From Pseudomonadota bacterium (GTDB lineage: Bacteria > Pseudomonadota > Gammaproteobacteria > Burkholderiales > Burkholderiaceae_C): a DNA stretch of 34,385 nucleotides. The notes beneath the pieces were generated by a model. The model made no database searches, had not been told where the DNA came from, and worked only from the letters and a program-made list of their open reading frames with translations. Each line of letters opens with the position of its first letter. Position 1 is the first letter of the stretch. The stretch lies in assembly GCA_018241185.1 (NCBI GenBank), contig JAFEEH010000032.1, positions 1 through 34,385 on the forward strand, given 5' to 3'. Below are positions 16,276 through 24,291 of this stretch, piece by piece. The translations under genes were made by a program, and so were the position numbers.

Positions 16276-16290
16276 CTCAAAAATCCTGAA

Positions 16291-16418
16291 AGCGGGCAGC
16301 CGAACGCAGAGGGCGCAGAGATTTCGCAGAGGGCGCAGAAGGAAAACAAAAAAGATTTCTCAGGCTGTTCTTTTGCGGCTTTTGCGCTACCTTCGCGCCC
16401 TCTGCGTTCGTTCCCGCT
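16291..16418. repeat. Dispersed long inverted repeat, copy 1 (GAACGCAGAGGGCGC arms)
   Basis: Between LivG and LivF, GAACGCAGAGGGCGC (16302-16316) pairs perfectly with its complement at 16395-16409, and outer AGCGGG (16291) pairs with CCCGCT (16413). Within the left arm the CGCAGAGGGCGCAGA block occurs twice in tandem. The same plan, with CGCAGAGGACGC instead of CGCAGAGGGCGC, occurs at 25384-25491, and a half-copy at 20441-20467. It has no open reading frame, so it is a REP/IRU-like or MITE-like element rather than an insertion sequence. Confidence 0.8.
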
Positions 16419-16425
16419 CCCGTCT

Positions 16426-17202
16426 TCATGCCGCCGCCTTCTCGAAGGTCTTGCCGGTGCCGAAGTAGACCTCCTGCACCTTCGGGTGGTCGCGGATCTC
16501 CAGCGGCTTGCCCTGCGCGATGAGGCGGCCGCGGGCCAGGACAATCATGCGGTCGGCGTACGCGAAGACGACGTCCATGCTGTGCTCGGTGAAGAGCACG
16601 GCCATGCCGCGGTCGATGACCAGCTGCTTGGTCAGGGCCATGAGCGAGTTGCGCTCCTGGGGCGCCATGCCGGCGGTGGGCTCGTCCATCAGCAGCAGCT
16701 TGGGCGAGTTGGCCATGGCGATGGCAAGCTCGACGCGCTTGACGTCGCCGTACGCCAGCACGCTGCAGGGCCGGTCGGCCTGCGATTTCATGCCGACCTG
16801 ATCGAGCAGGGCGAGCGCCTCGTCGCGCTTGTGCTCCGCGGCGGGCTTCCACATCGAGAACAGCTTGCGGTCGTGCGAGATCAGCGCCATCTGCACGTTC
16901 TCGACCACGGTGAGCGAGGAGAACGTTTCGGCGATCTGGAAGGTGCGGCCCACGCCCAGGCGCCAGATGTCGCGCGGCCGCTTGCCCACCAGTTCGGTGC
17001 CGTCGAGCCGGATCGAGCCCTGGTCGGCCTTCAGCTGGCCGTTGACCATGTTGAAGGTGGTCGATTTGCCGGCGCCGTTCGGGCCGATGAGGGCGAGCAA
17101 CTCGCCGGCCGCAAGATCGAAGGTGATGCCGTCGACGGCCTTGACGCCGCCGAAGGACTTGCCCAGGTTGCTCACCTGCAGCAAAGGTTGAGCGGCGCTC
17201 AT
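16426..17202 (-). CDS. livG: ABC importer ATP-binding protein, LivG type
   Basis: This encodes 258 aa. It has Walker A GPNGAGKSTT, LivG-typical GVGRTFQIAETFSSLTVVEN, signature LAYGDVKRVELA (a degenerate LSGG, normal in LivG), Walker B LLLMDEPTAGM and switch region FTEHSMDVVF. The start at 17202 overlaps the stop of the permease gene by 4 bases (ATGA); the long open frame extending upstream of it is a shadow of the permease gene. It pairs with LivF to drive the same importer. Confidence 0.92.
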   Translation of the reverse strand: MSAAQPLLQVSNLGKSFGGVKAVDGITFDLAAGELLALIGPNGAGKSTTFNMVNGQLKADQGSIRLDGTELVGKRPRDIWRLGVGRTFQIAETFSSLTVVENVQMALISHDRKLFSMWKPAAEHKRDEALALLDQVGMKSQADRPCSVLAYGDVKRVELAIAMANSPKLLLMDEPTAGMAPQERNSLMALTKQLVIDRGMAVLFTEHSMDVVFAYADRMIVLARGRLIAQGKPLEIRDHPKVQEVYFGTGKTFEKAAA

Positions 17203-19166
17203 CGTGCGGCCTCCCCGGTGGCGGCGGTGGCGCTCAGCGGCTGCTGGCCCGCGGCGTCGGCCGCCGCATCGTCGTCGCGCCCGCGCCAGCGGTCGGCCAG
17301 CAGCTTGAGCGAGCCGGCAATGCCCTGCGGGAACAGCAGCACCAGGATCAGGATGATGGCGCCGAGCATGGCGCGCCAGTAGTCGGTGTTGCGCGCCACG
17401 GTGTCGTGCAGCCAGGTGAAGGTGACCGCGCCCACCACCGGGCCGGCCAGGGTCTGGATGCCGCCCAGCAGCACCATCACGAGGCCGTCGACGGACTTGC
17501 CGACCGACATCGACTCCGGCGAGATGCTGCCCTTGGAGAAGGCGAAGAGCGCACCGGCCAGGCCGGCCACGAGGCCTGCCACCACGAAGGCCGCCCACTG
17601 CATGCGCTTGACGTCGATGCCGATGGCGTCGGCGCGCAGCACCGAGTCGCGGCCCGCACGCATCGCGTAGCCGAAGGGCGAGAACAACACGCGCCGCAGC
17701 CACCACACGCCGGCGCCCACCAGCACCAGCGTGAGCCAGTAGTAATTGCGCTTGTCGGACAGCCATTCGGACGGCCAGACGCCGGTGAGCCCGTTGCTGC
17801 CACCGGTGAAGCTGTCCCATTGGTAGGTGACGGCCCAGGTGATCTGCGCGAACGCCAGCGTGAGCATGGCGAGGTACACACCCGAGAGCCGCACCGCGAA
17901 CCAGCCGTAGACGAAGGCGCCGATCGCGGCGACCAGCGGCGCCACGACCAGCGCGAGTTCCATCGGCAACCCCAGCGCGCGCACGAGCAGCGCCGCACCG
18001 TAGGCCCCGAGACCGAAGTACGCGGCATGGCCGAAGGAATGCATGCCCGCCGGGCCCATGATGAAGTGCAGGCTGGCGGCGAAGAGTGCGGCAACCAGCA
18101 GGTCGATCATGAGCACCGTCGTGTAGGGCGAACCGGCCGTGAGGAAAGGCACCACCACCAGCAACGCCGCGAACGCCGCAGCCGCCAGCACATAGGTGCG
18201 GCTGGCACGGCGCAGCGGCTCTTCCTGCATGCCGACATAGCGGCTGGGCGCCTGCGGGCGGCCCATCAGCCCCCACGGGCGCCACACCAGCACCACGGCC
18301 ATGACGAGGAAGTCGACCACGAGCGTGAGCTTCGAGAAGGAGATCGAGTAGCCGAGGACATCGACCACGCCGAGCCAGATGCAGATCGCCTTGATCTGGG
18401 CGATGAGCAGCGCGGCGACGTAGGCGCCGGGCAGCGAGCCCATGCCACCGACCACCACGACCACGAAGGCGGCGCCGATCGTGTTGAGGTCCATTTCGAG
18501 CGTGGCAGGCTCGCGCGGCAGCTGCAGCGCGCCACCCAGGCCCGCCAGCATCGCGCCCAGCGCGAACACCGCCGTGAACAGCCATGCCTGGTTGACGCCC
18601 AGCGCGCTGACCATCTCGCGGTCCTGCGTGGCGGCGCGCACCAGCGTGCCGAAGCGCGTGCGCGTGAGCAGCAGCCACACGAGGCCCAGCACCACGGGCC
18701 CGACGACGATCAGGAACAGGTCATAGGACGGGAACTGTCGGCCGAGGATCTCGACCGAGCCCTTGAGGCCCGGGGCGCGCGGCCCCAGCAGTTCGTCGGG
18801 GCCCCAGAGCCACAGCACCGCGTCCTTGATGACGAGCACGAGTGCGAAGGTGGCCAGCAGCTGGAAGAGTTCGGGCGCCTTGTAGATGCGGCGCAGCAGA
18901 ACCATTTCGATCAGGGCGCCGAGCACGCCGACCGCGAGCGCCGCCAGCGGCAGCGCCAGCCAGAAGCCGCCGCTGCCGAGCGCGCCGCCAAGCTTGTCGG
19001 CCAGGGTGTAGGCGATGTAGATGCCCACCATGAAGAAGGAGCCATGGGCGAAGTTGACGATGCGCGTGACGCCGAAGATCAGCGACAGCCCCGCCGCCAC
19101 CAGGAACAGCGAGGACGCGGACGCCAGCCCGTTGAGCAGCTGGACGATCAGGCCGGAAAAACTCAT
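17199..19166 (-). CDS. Fused LivH-LivM branched-chain-type ABC permease
   Basis: This encodes 655 aa, joining two permeases that are usually separate. Residues about 1-300 match LivH (LIFGVTRIVNFAHGSFFMVG; FGTLVRAATQDREMVSALG; ends at the membrane segments before WRPWGLMGR). After a short charged linker near residue 325, residues about 335-625 match LivM (FIMGPAGMHSFGHAAYFGLGAYG; VRLSGVYLAMLTLAFAQ; GGSNGLTG; FSPFGYAMRAGRD; LLGGIQTLAGPVVG). The tail is Asp/Ala-rich. It forms the membrane channel of an importer with the LivG and LivF genes immediately downstream. It begins 35 bases after the binding-protein gene. Fusion fixes a 1:1 ratio of the two halves. Confidence 0.92.
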   Translation of the reverse strand: MSFSGLIVQLLNGLASASSLFLVAAGLSLIFGVTRIVNFAHGSFFMVGIYIAYTLADKLGGALGSGGFWLALPLAALAVGVLGALIEMVLLRRIYKAPELFQLLATFALVLVIKDAVLWLWGPDELLGPRAPGLKGSVEILGRQFPSYDLFLIVVGPVVLGLVWLLLTRTRFGTLVRAATQDREMVSALGVNQAWLFTAVFALGAMLAGLGGALQLPREPATLEMDLNTIGAAFVVVVVGGMGSLPGAYVAALLIAQIKAICIWLGVVDVLGYSISFSKLTLVVDFLVMAVVLVWRPWGLMGRPQAPSRYVGMQEEPLRRASRTYVLAAAAFAALLVVVPFLTAGSPYTTVLMIDLLVAALFAASLHFIMGPAGMHSFGHAAYFGLGAYGAALLVRALGLPMELALVVAPLVAAIGAFVYGWFAVRLSGVYLAMLTLAFAQITWAVTYQWDSFTGGSNGLTGVWPSEWLSDKRNYYWLTLVLVGAGVWWLRRVLFSPFGYAMRAGRDSVLRADAIGIDVKRMQWAAFVVAGLVAGLAGALFAFSKGSISPESMSVGKSVDGLVMVLLGGIQTLAGPVVGAVTFTWLHDTVARNTDYWRAMLGAIILILVLLFPQGIAGSLKLLADRWRGRDDDAAADAAGQQPLSATAATGEAAR

Positions 19167-19201
19167 GGCTCTCTTCTTCTACCGTGGGGCGTCGCAGCGG
19201 C

Positions 19202-20407
19202 TCAATCCGCGGCGCGCGACTTCTTGACGTCGGCAGCGCTCGGCTGGAAGCGCGCGTCGGCGCCGTCGAAGTAGGTGTAGTTCACCATCACGCCCTTGCC
19301 GCCGTCGTTCTTGGTGCGGCCGACGAAGGCGCCCATGGTCGACTGATGGTCTTCGGGGCGGTAGCTGATCTTGCCGAAGGGCGTGTCGACCTGCAGGCCC
19401 TTGAAGGCCGCGACGAGCTTGTCGGAGTCGGTGCTGCCGGCCTTCGCCACGCCGGCGGCGGCCGACTTGATCATGCTGTAGCCCACCACCGAGCCCAGGC
19501 GCGGGTAGTCCTTGAACTTGGCCTGGTAGGCCTGCTCGAACTTCTTGTGCTCGGGCGTGGTGATGCCGTACCACGGGTAGCCCGTGACCAGCCAGCCGTT
19601 GGGCGCCTCGTCCTTCAGCGGGTCGAGGTATTCGGGCTCGCCGGTGAGCACGCTCACCACTTCACGGTCCTTGAAGAGGCCGCGCGTGTTGCCCTCGCGC
19701 ACGAACTTCGAGAGGTCGGCGCCGAAAAGCACGTTGAAGATCGCGTCGGGCTTGGCGTCGGCCAGGGCCTGCACCACGCTGCCTGCATCGACCTTGCCCA
19801 GCGGCGTGGCCTGTTCGGTGACGAACTCGACGTCCGGTTGTGCCGCCTTCATGAGCTGCTTGAACGCCGCCACGGCCGACTGGCCGTACTCGTAGTTGGG
19901 ATAGACGATGGCCCAGCGCTTCTTCTTGAGCTTGGCCGCATCGGGCACGAGCATGGCGGCCTGCATGTAGGTGCCGGGGCGCAGGCGGAAGGTGTACTGG
20001 TTGCCGCCCTGCCAGGTCATCTTGTCGGTGAGCGGCTCGCCGGCCAGGTAGAAGAATTTTTTCTGCTTGGCGAAGTCGGCCAGCGCCAGGCCGGTGTTCG
20101 AGAGGAAGGCGCCGGCCAGGATGTCGACCTTCTCGCGCGAGACCAGCTCCTCGGCCATGCGCACCGCATCGCCGGGGTTGGCGTTGTCGTCGCGCGTGAT
20201 GAGCTCGATCTTCTTGCCGTTCACGCCACCGGCGGCGTTGATCTCGTCCACAGCCAGTTCCATGCCCTTCTTGTAGGGCTCGAGGAAGGCGGGCTGTGCC
20301 TTGTAGCTGTTGACTTCGCCGATCTTGATCACGCCCTGGGCGTGGACGGCAGGCGCCAACAGCGCAGCGAGCGCAGCGACGGTGAAGGCGGGACGCAGTG
20401 CATTCAT
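19202..20407 (-). CDS. Branched-chain-type ABC importer substrate-binding protein (first copy)
   Basis: This encodes 401 aa. A Sec signal peptide ends at AVHAQG. The mature protein is a LivJ-like type I periplasmic binding protein: VIKIGEVNSYKAQPAFLEPY, GMELAVDEINAAGGVNGK, ITRDDNANPGDAVRMAEELV, ILAGAFLSNTGLALADFA. The ATG at 20407 has AAAGGAG 6 bases upstream and gives the signal peptide. It is encoded just before the fused permease, so it is the primary receptor of this importer. Of the two binding proteins in the operon, this is the one with the normal gene order. Ligand unknown; a nicotinate-related compound is inferred from context. Confidence 0.9.
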   Translation of the reverse strand: MNALRPAFTVAALAALLAPAVHAQGVIKIGEVNSYKAQPAFLEPYKKGMELAVDEINAAGGVNGKKIELITRDDNANPGDAVRMAEELVSREKVDILAGAFLSNTGLALADFAKQKKFFYLAGEPLTDKMTWQGGNQYTFRLRPGTYMQAAMLVPDAAKLKKKRWAIVYPNYEYGQSAVAAFKQLMKAAQPDVEFVTEQATPLGKVDAGSVVQALADAKPDAIFNVLFGADLSKFVREGNTRGLFKDREVVSVLTGEPEYLDPLKDEAPNGWLVTGYPWYGITTPEHKKFEQAYQAKFKDYPRLGSVVGYSMIKSAAAGVAKAGSTDSDKLVAAFKGLQVDTPFGKISYRPEDHQSTMGAFVGRTKNDGGKGVMVNYTYFDGADARFQPSAADVKKSRAAD

Positions 20408-20440
20408 GGAGACTCCTTTGAGGAATGAAGCGGAAAAGAA

Positions 20441-20467
20441 AATCGGGCTACCGGACACAGAGGACGC
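20441..20467. repeat. Half-copy of the CGCAGAGGACGC dispersed repeat
   Basis: In the 61-bp gap between the binding-protein and DUF1185 genes, AATCGGGCTACCGGACACAG followed by AGGACGCG matches the outer end of the 25384-25491 element read on the opposite strand (ATCGGGTACCGGACGCAGAG). Only one arm is present, so it is a remnant or half-element. It ends just before the stop codon of the DUF1185 gene. Confidence 0.6.
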
Positions 20468-20468
20468 G

Positions 20469-21053
20469 TTATCGCAAGCCATCTTCGCCCTTGATCTCTG
20501 ACACCTGCAGCCCGCCGATGCGCGGCAGCGGCCGGCCGCTGTCGGTCACGGCCACGGCCACGACGATCTCGCCGGCGCGCGGGGCATCGCTCACGCGCGC
20601 CTCCACCGCGTCGAAATGGCTGCGCACGAAGGCGGCATCCTTGTGGCCCAGGGGCACGTCGATGGCGGTGCCCAGCGTGCCGCGCTTCTTGGCCGAGGGC
20701 ACCAGCGCGGCACCCTTCTCGACGGCGACGCGCAGCGGTGCACCCAGCTTGGGATGCAGGATGGCAGCCGCGTGCTCCAGCTCGCCGCCTTCGCCCACGA
20801 TCGCGGCCTTGCCGTAGCTCTGGGCCTGGCCGGGCTCGATGCCCAGCGCCCTCACGGCCTTCTGACCGAGCAGCGCGCCGAGTTCCTCGCCGATGGCGAT
20901 CAGCTCGTCGAGGTTTTCGCTGTAGCGGCCGGCGTAGGGGTTGGCGATGACCGCGATGGCGACGGCACGCCGCGCTGGCGGCTCGATGGTCTTTCCCATT
21001 TCCTTGCGGGTCTCGTCGATCTGGACGACGAGCTTGCGGATGTCTGCGGGCAT
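20469..21053 (-). CDS. 'Amino acid synthesis' (DUF1185) family protein, copy 1
   Basis: This encodes 194 aa. It resembles the small alpha/beta family annotated as 'amino acid synthesis protein' (formerly DUF1185), whose function is not established. Visible features are IAVIANPYAGRYSENLDELI, QSYGKAAIVGEGGELEHAAA, a basic ALVPSAKKRGTLGTAIDVPLGHK stretch and a DGLR C-terminus. It is paralogous to the gene just upstream, with matching segments in the same order. The ATG at 21053 has AAGGAG 9 bases upstream. Its place between 6-hydroxynicotinate reductase and the importer suggests a role in pyridine catabolism, but which reaction, if any, cannot be read from the sequence. Confidence 0.82.
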   Translation of the reverse strand: MPADIRKLVVQIDETRKEMGKTIEPPARRAVAIAVIANPYAGRYSENLDELIAIGEELGALLGQKAVRALGIEPGQAQSYGKAAIVGEGGELEHAAAILHPKLGAPLRVAVEKGAALVPSAKKRGTLGTAIDVPLGHKDAAFVRSHFDAVEARVSDAPRAGEIVVAVAVTDSGRPLPRIGGLQVSEIKGEDGLR

Positions 21054-21088
21054 GTGTGTTGGCTCCTTGTCGGTTCGTGTGCGGACGC

Positions 21089-21733
21089 CTAGCGCAGGCC
21101 GTCCCACTGGGCGATGTTCTCTGCACGCAGGCCGCCCACGCGGTCGTGCACGCGGTAGCCGGTGCTCATGGCGAGGATGAAGACGATCTCGTCCGATTCG
21201 GGCGCGCCCGGCACGCGCACCTCGATGGCGTCGAACTGCCCGCGCACGTAGCTGGCATTGATGTTGGTGAGCGGCACGTCGAGCGCGGCGCCGGGCGGGC
21301 CGACCTTCTTGGTCGAGGGCACGATCGACAGTGCGTTGCCGGGCTGCCCGGTCTTCTTCTCGGCGACGGTGCCGGCCTTGTACGCAGCGCGGTCGCCCTT
21401 CCAGCCCAGCAGTTCGCGCATGGCATAGCCGCCGGGCACGTGCCACAGCGCGCCGTGCTCGAGTTCGCCGGCGGCGCCGACGATGGCGCCCTTGCCGTAG
21501 GTGGCGATCTGCTCGAGCGGCACGTCCATCGCGGCATGCAGCCGATGCGCCATGTCGACGCCCACGGGTTCGAGCAGGTCCATCATCGGCAGGATGTCGG
21601 GCTCGTAGCGGCCCGCGAAGGGATTGGTCAGCACCGCGGCGATCGCGCCACGCACCAGCGGCGTTGCGGCGCGCGGGCCGAACTCGTGGTGGATGGTCTC
21701 GACCTGGGTGAAGACGCGTCGGATGTCGATCAT
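21089..21733 (-). CDS. 'Amino acid synthesis' (DUF1185) family protein, copy 2
   Basis: This encodes 214 aa and is a paralogue of the next gene. Shared segments are IAAVLTNPFAGRYEPDI, ATYGKGAIVGAAGELEHGA, SIVPSTKKVGPPGAALDVPL and the closing DGLR. An extra stretch of about 15-20 residues (WKGDRAAYKAGTVAEKKTG) marks the main difference. The ATG at 21733 is preferred over a TTG 14 codons earlier because it aligns the N-terminus with the paralogue (IDIRRVFTQVETIHHE versus ADIRKLVVQIDETRKE). Adjacent non-identical paralogues often form heteromers. The conserved Lys-Lys and His residues might be functional, but I assign no reaction. Confidence 0.82.
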   Translation of the reverse strand: MIDIRRVFTQVETIHHEFGPRAATPLVRGAIAAVLTNPFAGRYEPDILPMMDLLEPVGVDMAHRLHAAMDVPLEQIATYGKGAIVGAAGELEHGALWHVPGGYAMRELLGWKGDRAAYKAGTVAEKKTGQPGNALSIVPSTKKVGPPGAALDVPLTNINASYVRGQFDAIEVRVPGAPESDEIVFILAMSTGYRVHDRVGGLRAENIAQWDGLR

Positions 21734-21755
21734 GGGAAGGATGCCTTGCTTTTCG

Positions 21756-22655
21756 TTAAGCAAATACTGAACCAAGTGCGGGCTGCGCGGCGTCGCCGGG
21801 GGCCGAGCTTAAAGGCTGAACAAGTCGCCATTGCCCCTGGCAAACGAGTATCGCGGCCCAGGCGTGGCCGGCGGCCTGCACCGCACGTGCGCAGCGCTCG
21901 CCCGCATCGAGTGCACGCGCGACGGCCTGCGGCGGCAGTGTCGGCACGTCGACGGTGACCGGCGTATCGCGCAGGTCGCTGCCGTCCTTGCATTCGCTGG
22001 CCGGCAGGCGGCGGATGCCCGGGTGAGCCACGTCCACGGCATTGGCGATGACAGTGGCCGCGGCGTCGGCGCCTGACGCGTTGGCGGCGAGCACGGTCAC
22101 GCTGTCCGCGATGCCCAGCGAGAAGCTGCGGCCGCGCCAGCCGCTCGTGGCCACGCCGCGCACGGGCTGGGCGGCATGCACGTCGAACTGGCCGTCGGTG
22201 CGCAGGGCCGCGGCCTCGACCGGATCGAAGCGAGCCAGGTCGGCATAGAGCCCCACACGCGCCGATGCGCCAGGCGCCAGGTGGAAGGCGATGTCGCCAC
22301 CGTTGTTGGCCCACGCGCGCACGATGCCGGGACGGCGATAGGCGGCGATCAGTTCCTGCGCGACCGCCCCAGCCACGGCCGCCATCGGCGTCATGAAGAG
22401 CGGCGCGTGCACCGCACAGGCGTCCCACATGCAGCGGGCCACGGGGCCGCTCGGCAGGGCACCCGCCGCGATCGGTTGCTTGAGCAAGGGCAGCTCGGCC
22501 ACGAGTTCGTCGAGCAACGGGGCGAAGCGCGCCCACGCGTCGGCATGCGCGGCCGCAACGGCCGGCGCTTCGCCCTCGGCCTGAAGCACGACGTCCATGG
22601 GGCCGTGCTGGAAATGCCAGCGCCCACCGTCGAGCCGAGCACGCGTCGCTGCCAC
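21756..22655 (-). CDS. UPF0280 (ApbE-superfamily-like) protein
   Basis: This encodes 299 aa from a GTG start at 22655, chosen because GGAG lies 5 bases upstream and the gene then begins 10 bases after the reductase stop; longer in-frame versions would run far into the reductase gene. Features are HFQHGPMDVVLQAEGE, CMWDACAVHAPLFMTPMAAVAGAVAQ, AWANNGGDIAFHL, GIATSG-like VRGVATSGWRGRSFSLG and IADSVTVLAANASGADAAATVIANAV. The GGDIA and GIADSVTV-type segments are the ones that recall ApbE flavin transferases, to which UPF0280 is distantly related. The function of UPF0280 is not established. Being next to a redox enzyme gene, it might handle a flavin cofactor, which is inference. The C-terminal 30 residues are poorly conserved-looking. 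Confidence 0.8.
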   Translation of the reverse strand: MAATRARLDGGRWHFQHGPMDVVLQAEGEAPAVAAAHADAWARFAPLLDELVAELPLLKQPIAAGALPSGPVARCMWDACAVHAPLFMTPMAAVAGAVAQELIAAYRRPGIVRAWANNGGDIAFHLAPGASARVGLYADLARFDPVEAAALRTDGQFDVHAAQPVRGVATSGWRGRSFSLGIADSVTVLAANASGADAAATVIANAVDVAHPGIRRLPASECKDGSDLRDTPVTVDVPTLPPQAVARALDAGERCARAVQAAGHAWAAILVCQGQWRLVQPLSSAPGDAAQPALGSVFA

Positions 22656-22665
22656 GGCCGCTCCG

Positions 22666-24291
22666 TCAGCCCAGCATGGGGCCGTGGCCCAACGGCCACG
22701 GGTTGACGTCGTCGACACGGCGCCATTCGCGTGCCGTCGGCGCGCCGTCGTCCTGCCAGGCGCCACGCGCCAGCGCCTTGTCGAGCGGCATGACATGGTC
22801 GACATGGCCACCGAGTGCGGCGTAGTCGTCCAGCCGCATGCTGAACTCGATGGGCGCGATGATGGCCGGCGTGGGCACGGTGCCGAAGCTGTTGTCGGGC
22901 ATGCGCATGACGTCGACCATGACGGTGATGCCGCCGCCCGGCCACACATAGGCCGGCGCACCACCGCAGGTCACGTTGACCAGCGCCTGCTTGATGGCGC
23001 GCGTGAGCAGGATGGGGTTCTCGGTCACGCCGGCGCGCAGGCTGCCGCCCGCGCCACCGAGGAAGAGCACGGTGCACAGCGAGGGCTCGCAGTTCTCGCC
23101 GATGCGGTCGACCACGCGCTGCACGGCAGGCGGCATGGGCTGCTCCACGGGTTGCAACTGGTCGTCGAGCACGTACCACTGCGCCTGCTCACCGGTGGTG
23201 GAGGTCATGAGCAGGCGCAGTCCGGGCCTGGCCACGCCGGGCTCCCAGCCCTCGATGATGGACAGCGGGTCGGCGATGTCGGTGCCGCCCCAGCCGCTGC
23301 CGGGGTTGGCCACCTGGAAATAGCGCCCCGGCGTGGACTTGCGCCCTCGCATCTGGATGCCCGACGGCGCCATCGACAGGCAGCGGCCGGCCTGGTGCTC
23401 CGTGAGCACGCCGGTGATGTGGTCGTCGACCACCACCACCTCGTCGGCCAGGTCGAGCAGCTGCTTGGCGAAGATGCCCACGGTGGCCGAGCCGCAGCCC
23501 ACGCGCATGCGCTGCTCCTCGATGCCGTTGACGACGGGCGCCCTGCCCGCCTGGATGACGAGGCTGGCACCGCCGTCGATGGTGCATTCGGCCGCCTGCT
23601 TGTTGCACAGGTTCTGCATGAGCTCCAGCGTCATGCGGCCTTCCTTCTTGCTGCCGCCGGTCAGGTGGTGCACGCCGCCGAGCGACAGCATCTGCGAGCC
23701 GTACTCGGCCGTGGTCACGTGGCCCACCACCTCGCCCTTGTAGCGGACGTTGGCCTGCTCGGCGCCGAGGAAGCGGTCGGTGTCGATCTTCACCTTCACG
23801 CTGCAGTAGCTGAAAATGCCTTCGGTCACCACGGTGACCATGTCGACGCCGTCGGCCTTGGAGCCGACGATGAAGGGCGCCGGCTTGTAGTCGGGGTAGG
23901 TGGTGGAAGCGCCGATGCCGGTGACGAAGACCTCGTTGGCATGCAGCAGGTCGCCATTCCAGTCGGCGGGGGTGCCCCCGGCAGGGGCTTCGCCTTCGGC
24001 ACCGTCTCGCGCAAAAGGCACGAGCGCAGGCGCATCGCTTGACAGCTCGCGGCGCAGCAACACCACCGGGTCGACGCGCACCAGCACCCCGGCGCGGTTG
24101 GCGTAGCGGTCGCACGCGCCGGTGCGGCCCTCGGAGATCTGGCAGAGCACCGGGCAGGCGTTGCACTCGACCTTGGCGGCGCTCATGCGCTCGTTGCGCA
24201 CCGGCGACTTGCCGTAGCCCAGGCCGGCCGCATCGGGCACGATGGGCAGGTCCATGCTCGGCAGCCCGTCGGTCTTGGTGTGTTCAGTCAT
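22666..24291 (-). CDS. hnr: 6-hydroxynicotinate reductase
   Basis: This encodes 541 aa. It resembles Hnr of Eubacterium barkeri, which reduces 6-hydroxynicotinate to 1,4,5,6-tetrahydro-6-oxonicotinate with reduced ferredoxin. An N-terminal Cys motif C43-x2-C46-x3-C50-x9-C60 is suited to a [4Fe-4S] cluster. Long conserved-looking stretches follow: VFVTGIGASTTYPDYKPAPF, GVHHLTGGSKKEGRMTLELM, RMRVGCGSATVGIFAKQL, VVVDDHITGVLTEHQAGR and LGGAGGSLRAGVTENPILLT. A Gly/Pro-rich insert near residues 90-105 may be variable. It is first in the long minus-strand operon and is divergent from ferredoxin-NADP+ reductase, a plausible electron source. I do not see the usual covalent-flavin motif (D-x-x-S-G-A-T/S). 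The Shine-Dalgarno is weak. Confidence 0.85.
   Translation of the reverse strand: MTEHTKTDGLPSMDLPIVPDAAGLGYGKSPVRNERMSAAKVECNACPVLCQISEGRTGACDRYANRAGVLVRVDPVVLLRRELSSDAPALVPFARDGAEGEAPAGGTPADWNGDLLHANEVFVTGIGASTTYPDYKPAPFIVGSKADGVDMVTVVTEGIFSYCSVKVKIDTDRFLGAEQANVRYKGEVVGHVTTAEYGSQMLSLGGVHHLTGGSKKEGRMTLELMQNLCNKQAAECTIDGGASLVIQAGRAPVVNGIEEQRMRVGCGSATVGIFAKQLLDLADEVVVVDDHITGVLTEHQAGRCLSMAPSGIQMRGRKSTPGRYFQVANPGSGWGGTDIADPLSIIEGWEPGVARPGLRLLMTSTTGEQAQWYVLDDQLQPVEQPMPPAVQRVVDRIGENCEPSLCTVLFLGGAGGSLRAGVTENPILLTRAIKQALVNVTCGGAPAYVWPGGGITVMVDVMRMPDNSFGTVPTPAIIAPIEFSMRLDDYAALGGHVDHVMPLDKALARGAWQDDGAPTAREWRRVDDVNPWPLGHGPMLG

Noticed and set aside
16426-18678. A 750-residue version of LivG with a long N-terminal extension
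   Set aside because: The extension is out-of-frame reading of the permease gene. LivG starts properly at 17202, overlapping the permease stop by four bases.
17406-19274. A 622-codon plus-strand open frame opposite the permease
   Set aside because: The product is rich in His, Arg, Gln and Asp without any hydrophobic core; it is the complement of membrane-helix codons.
14743-20407. Calling the importer a branched-chain amino-acid transporter
   Set aside because: The family name reflects fold, not substrate. The genes lie inside a nicotinate operon, and such importers often carry aromatic acids or amides.
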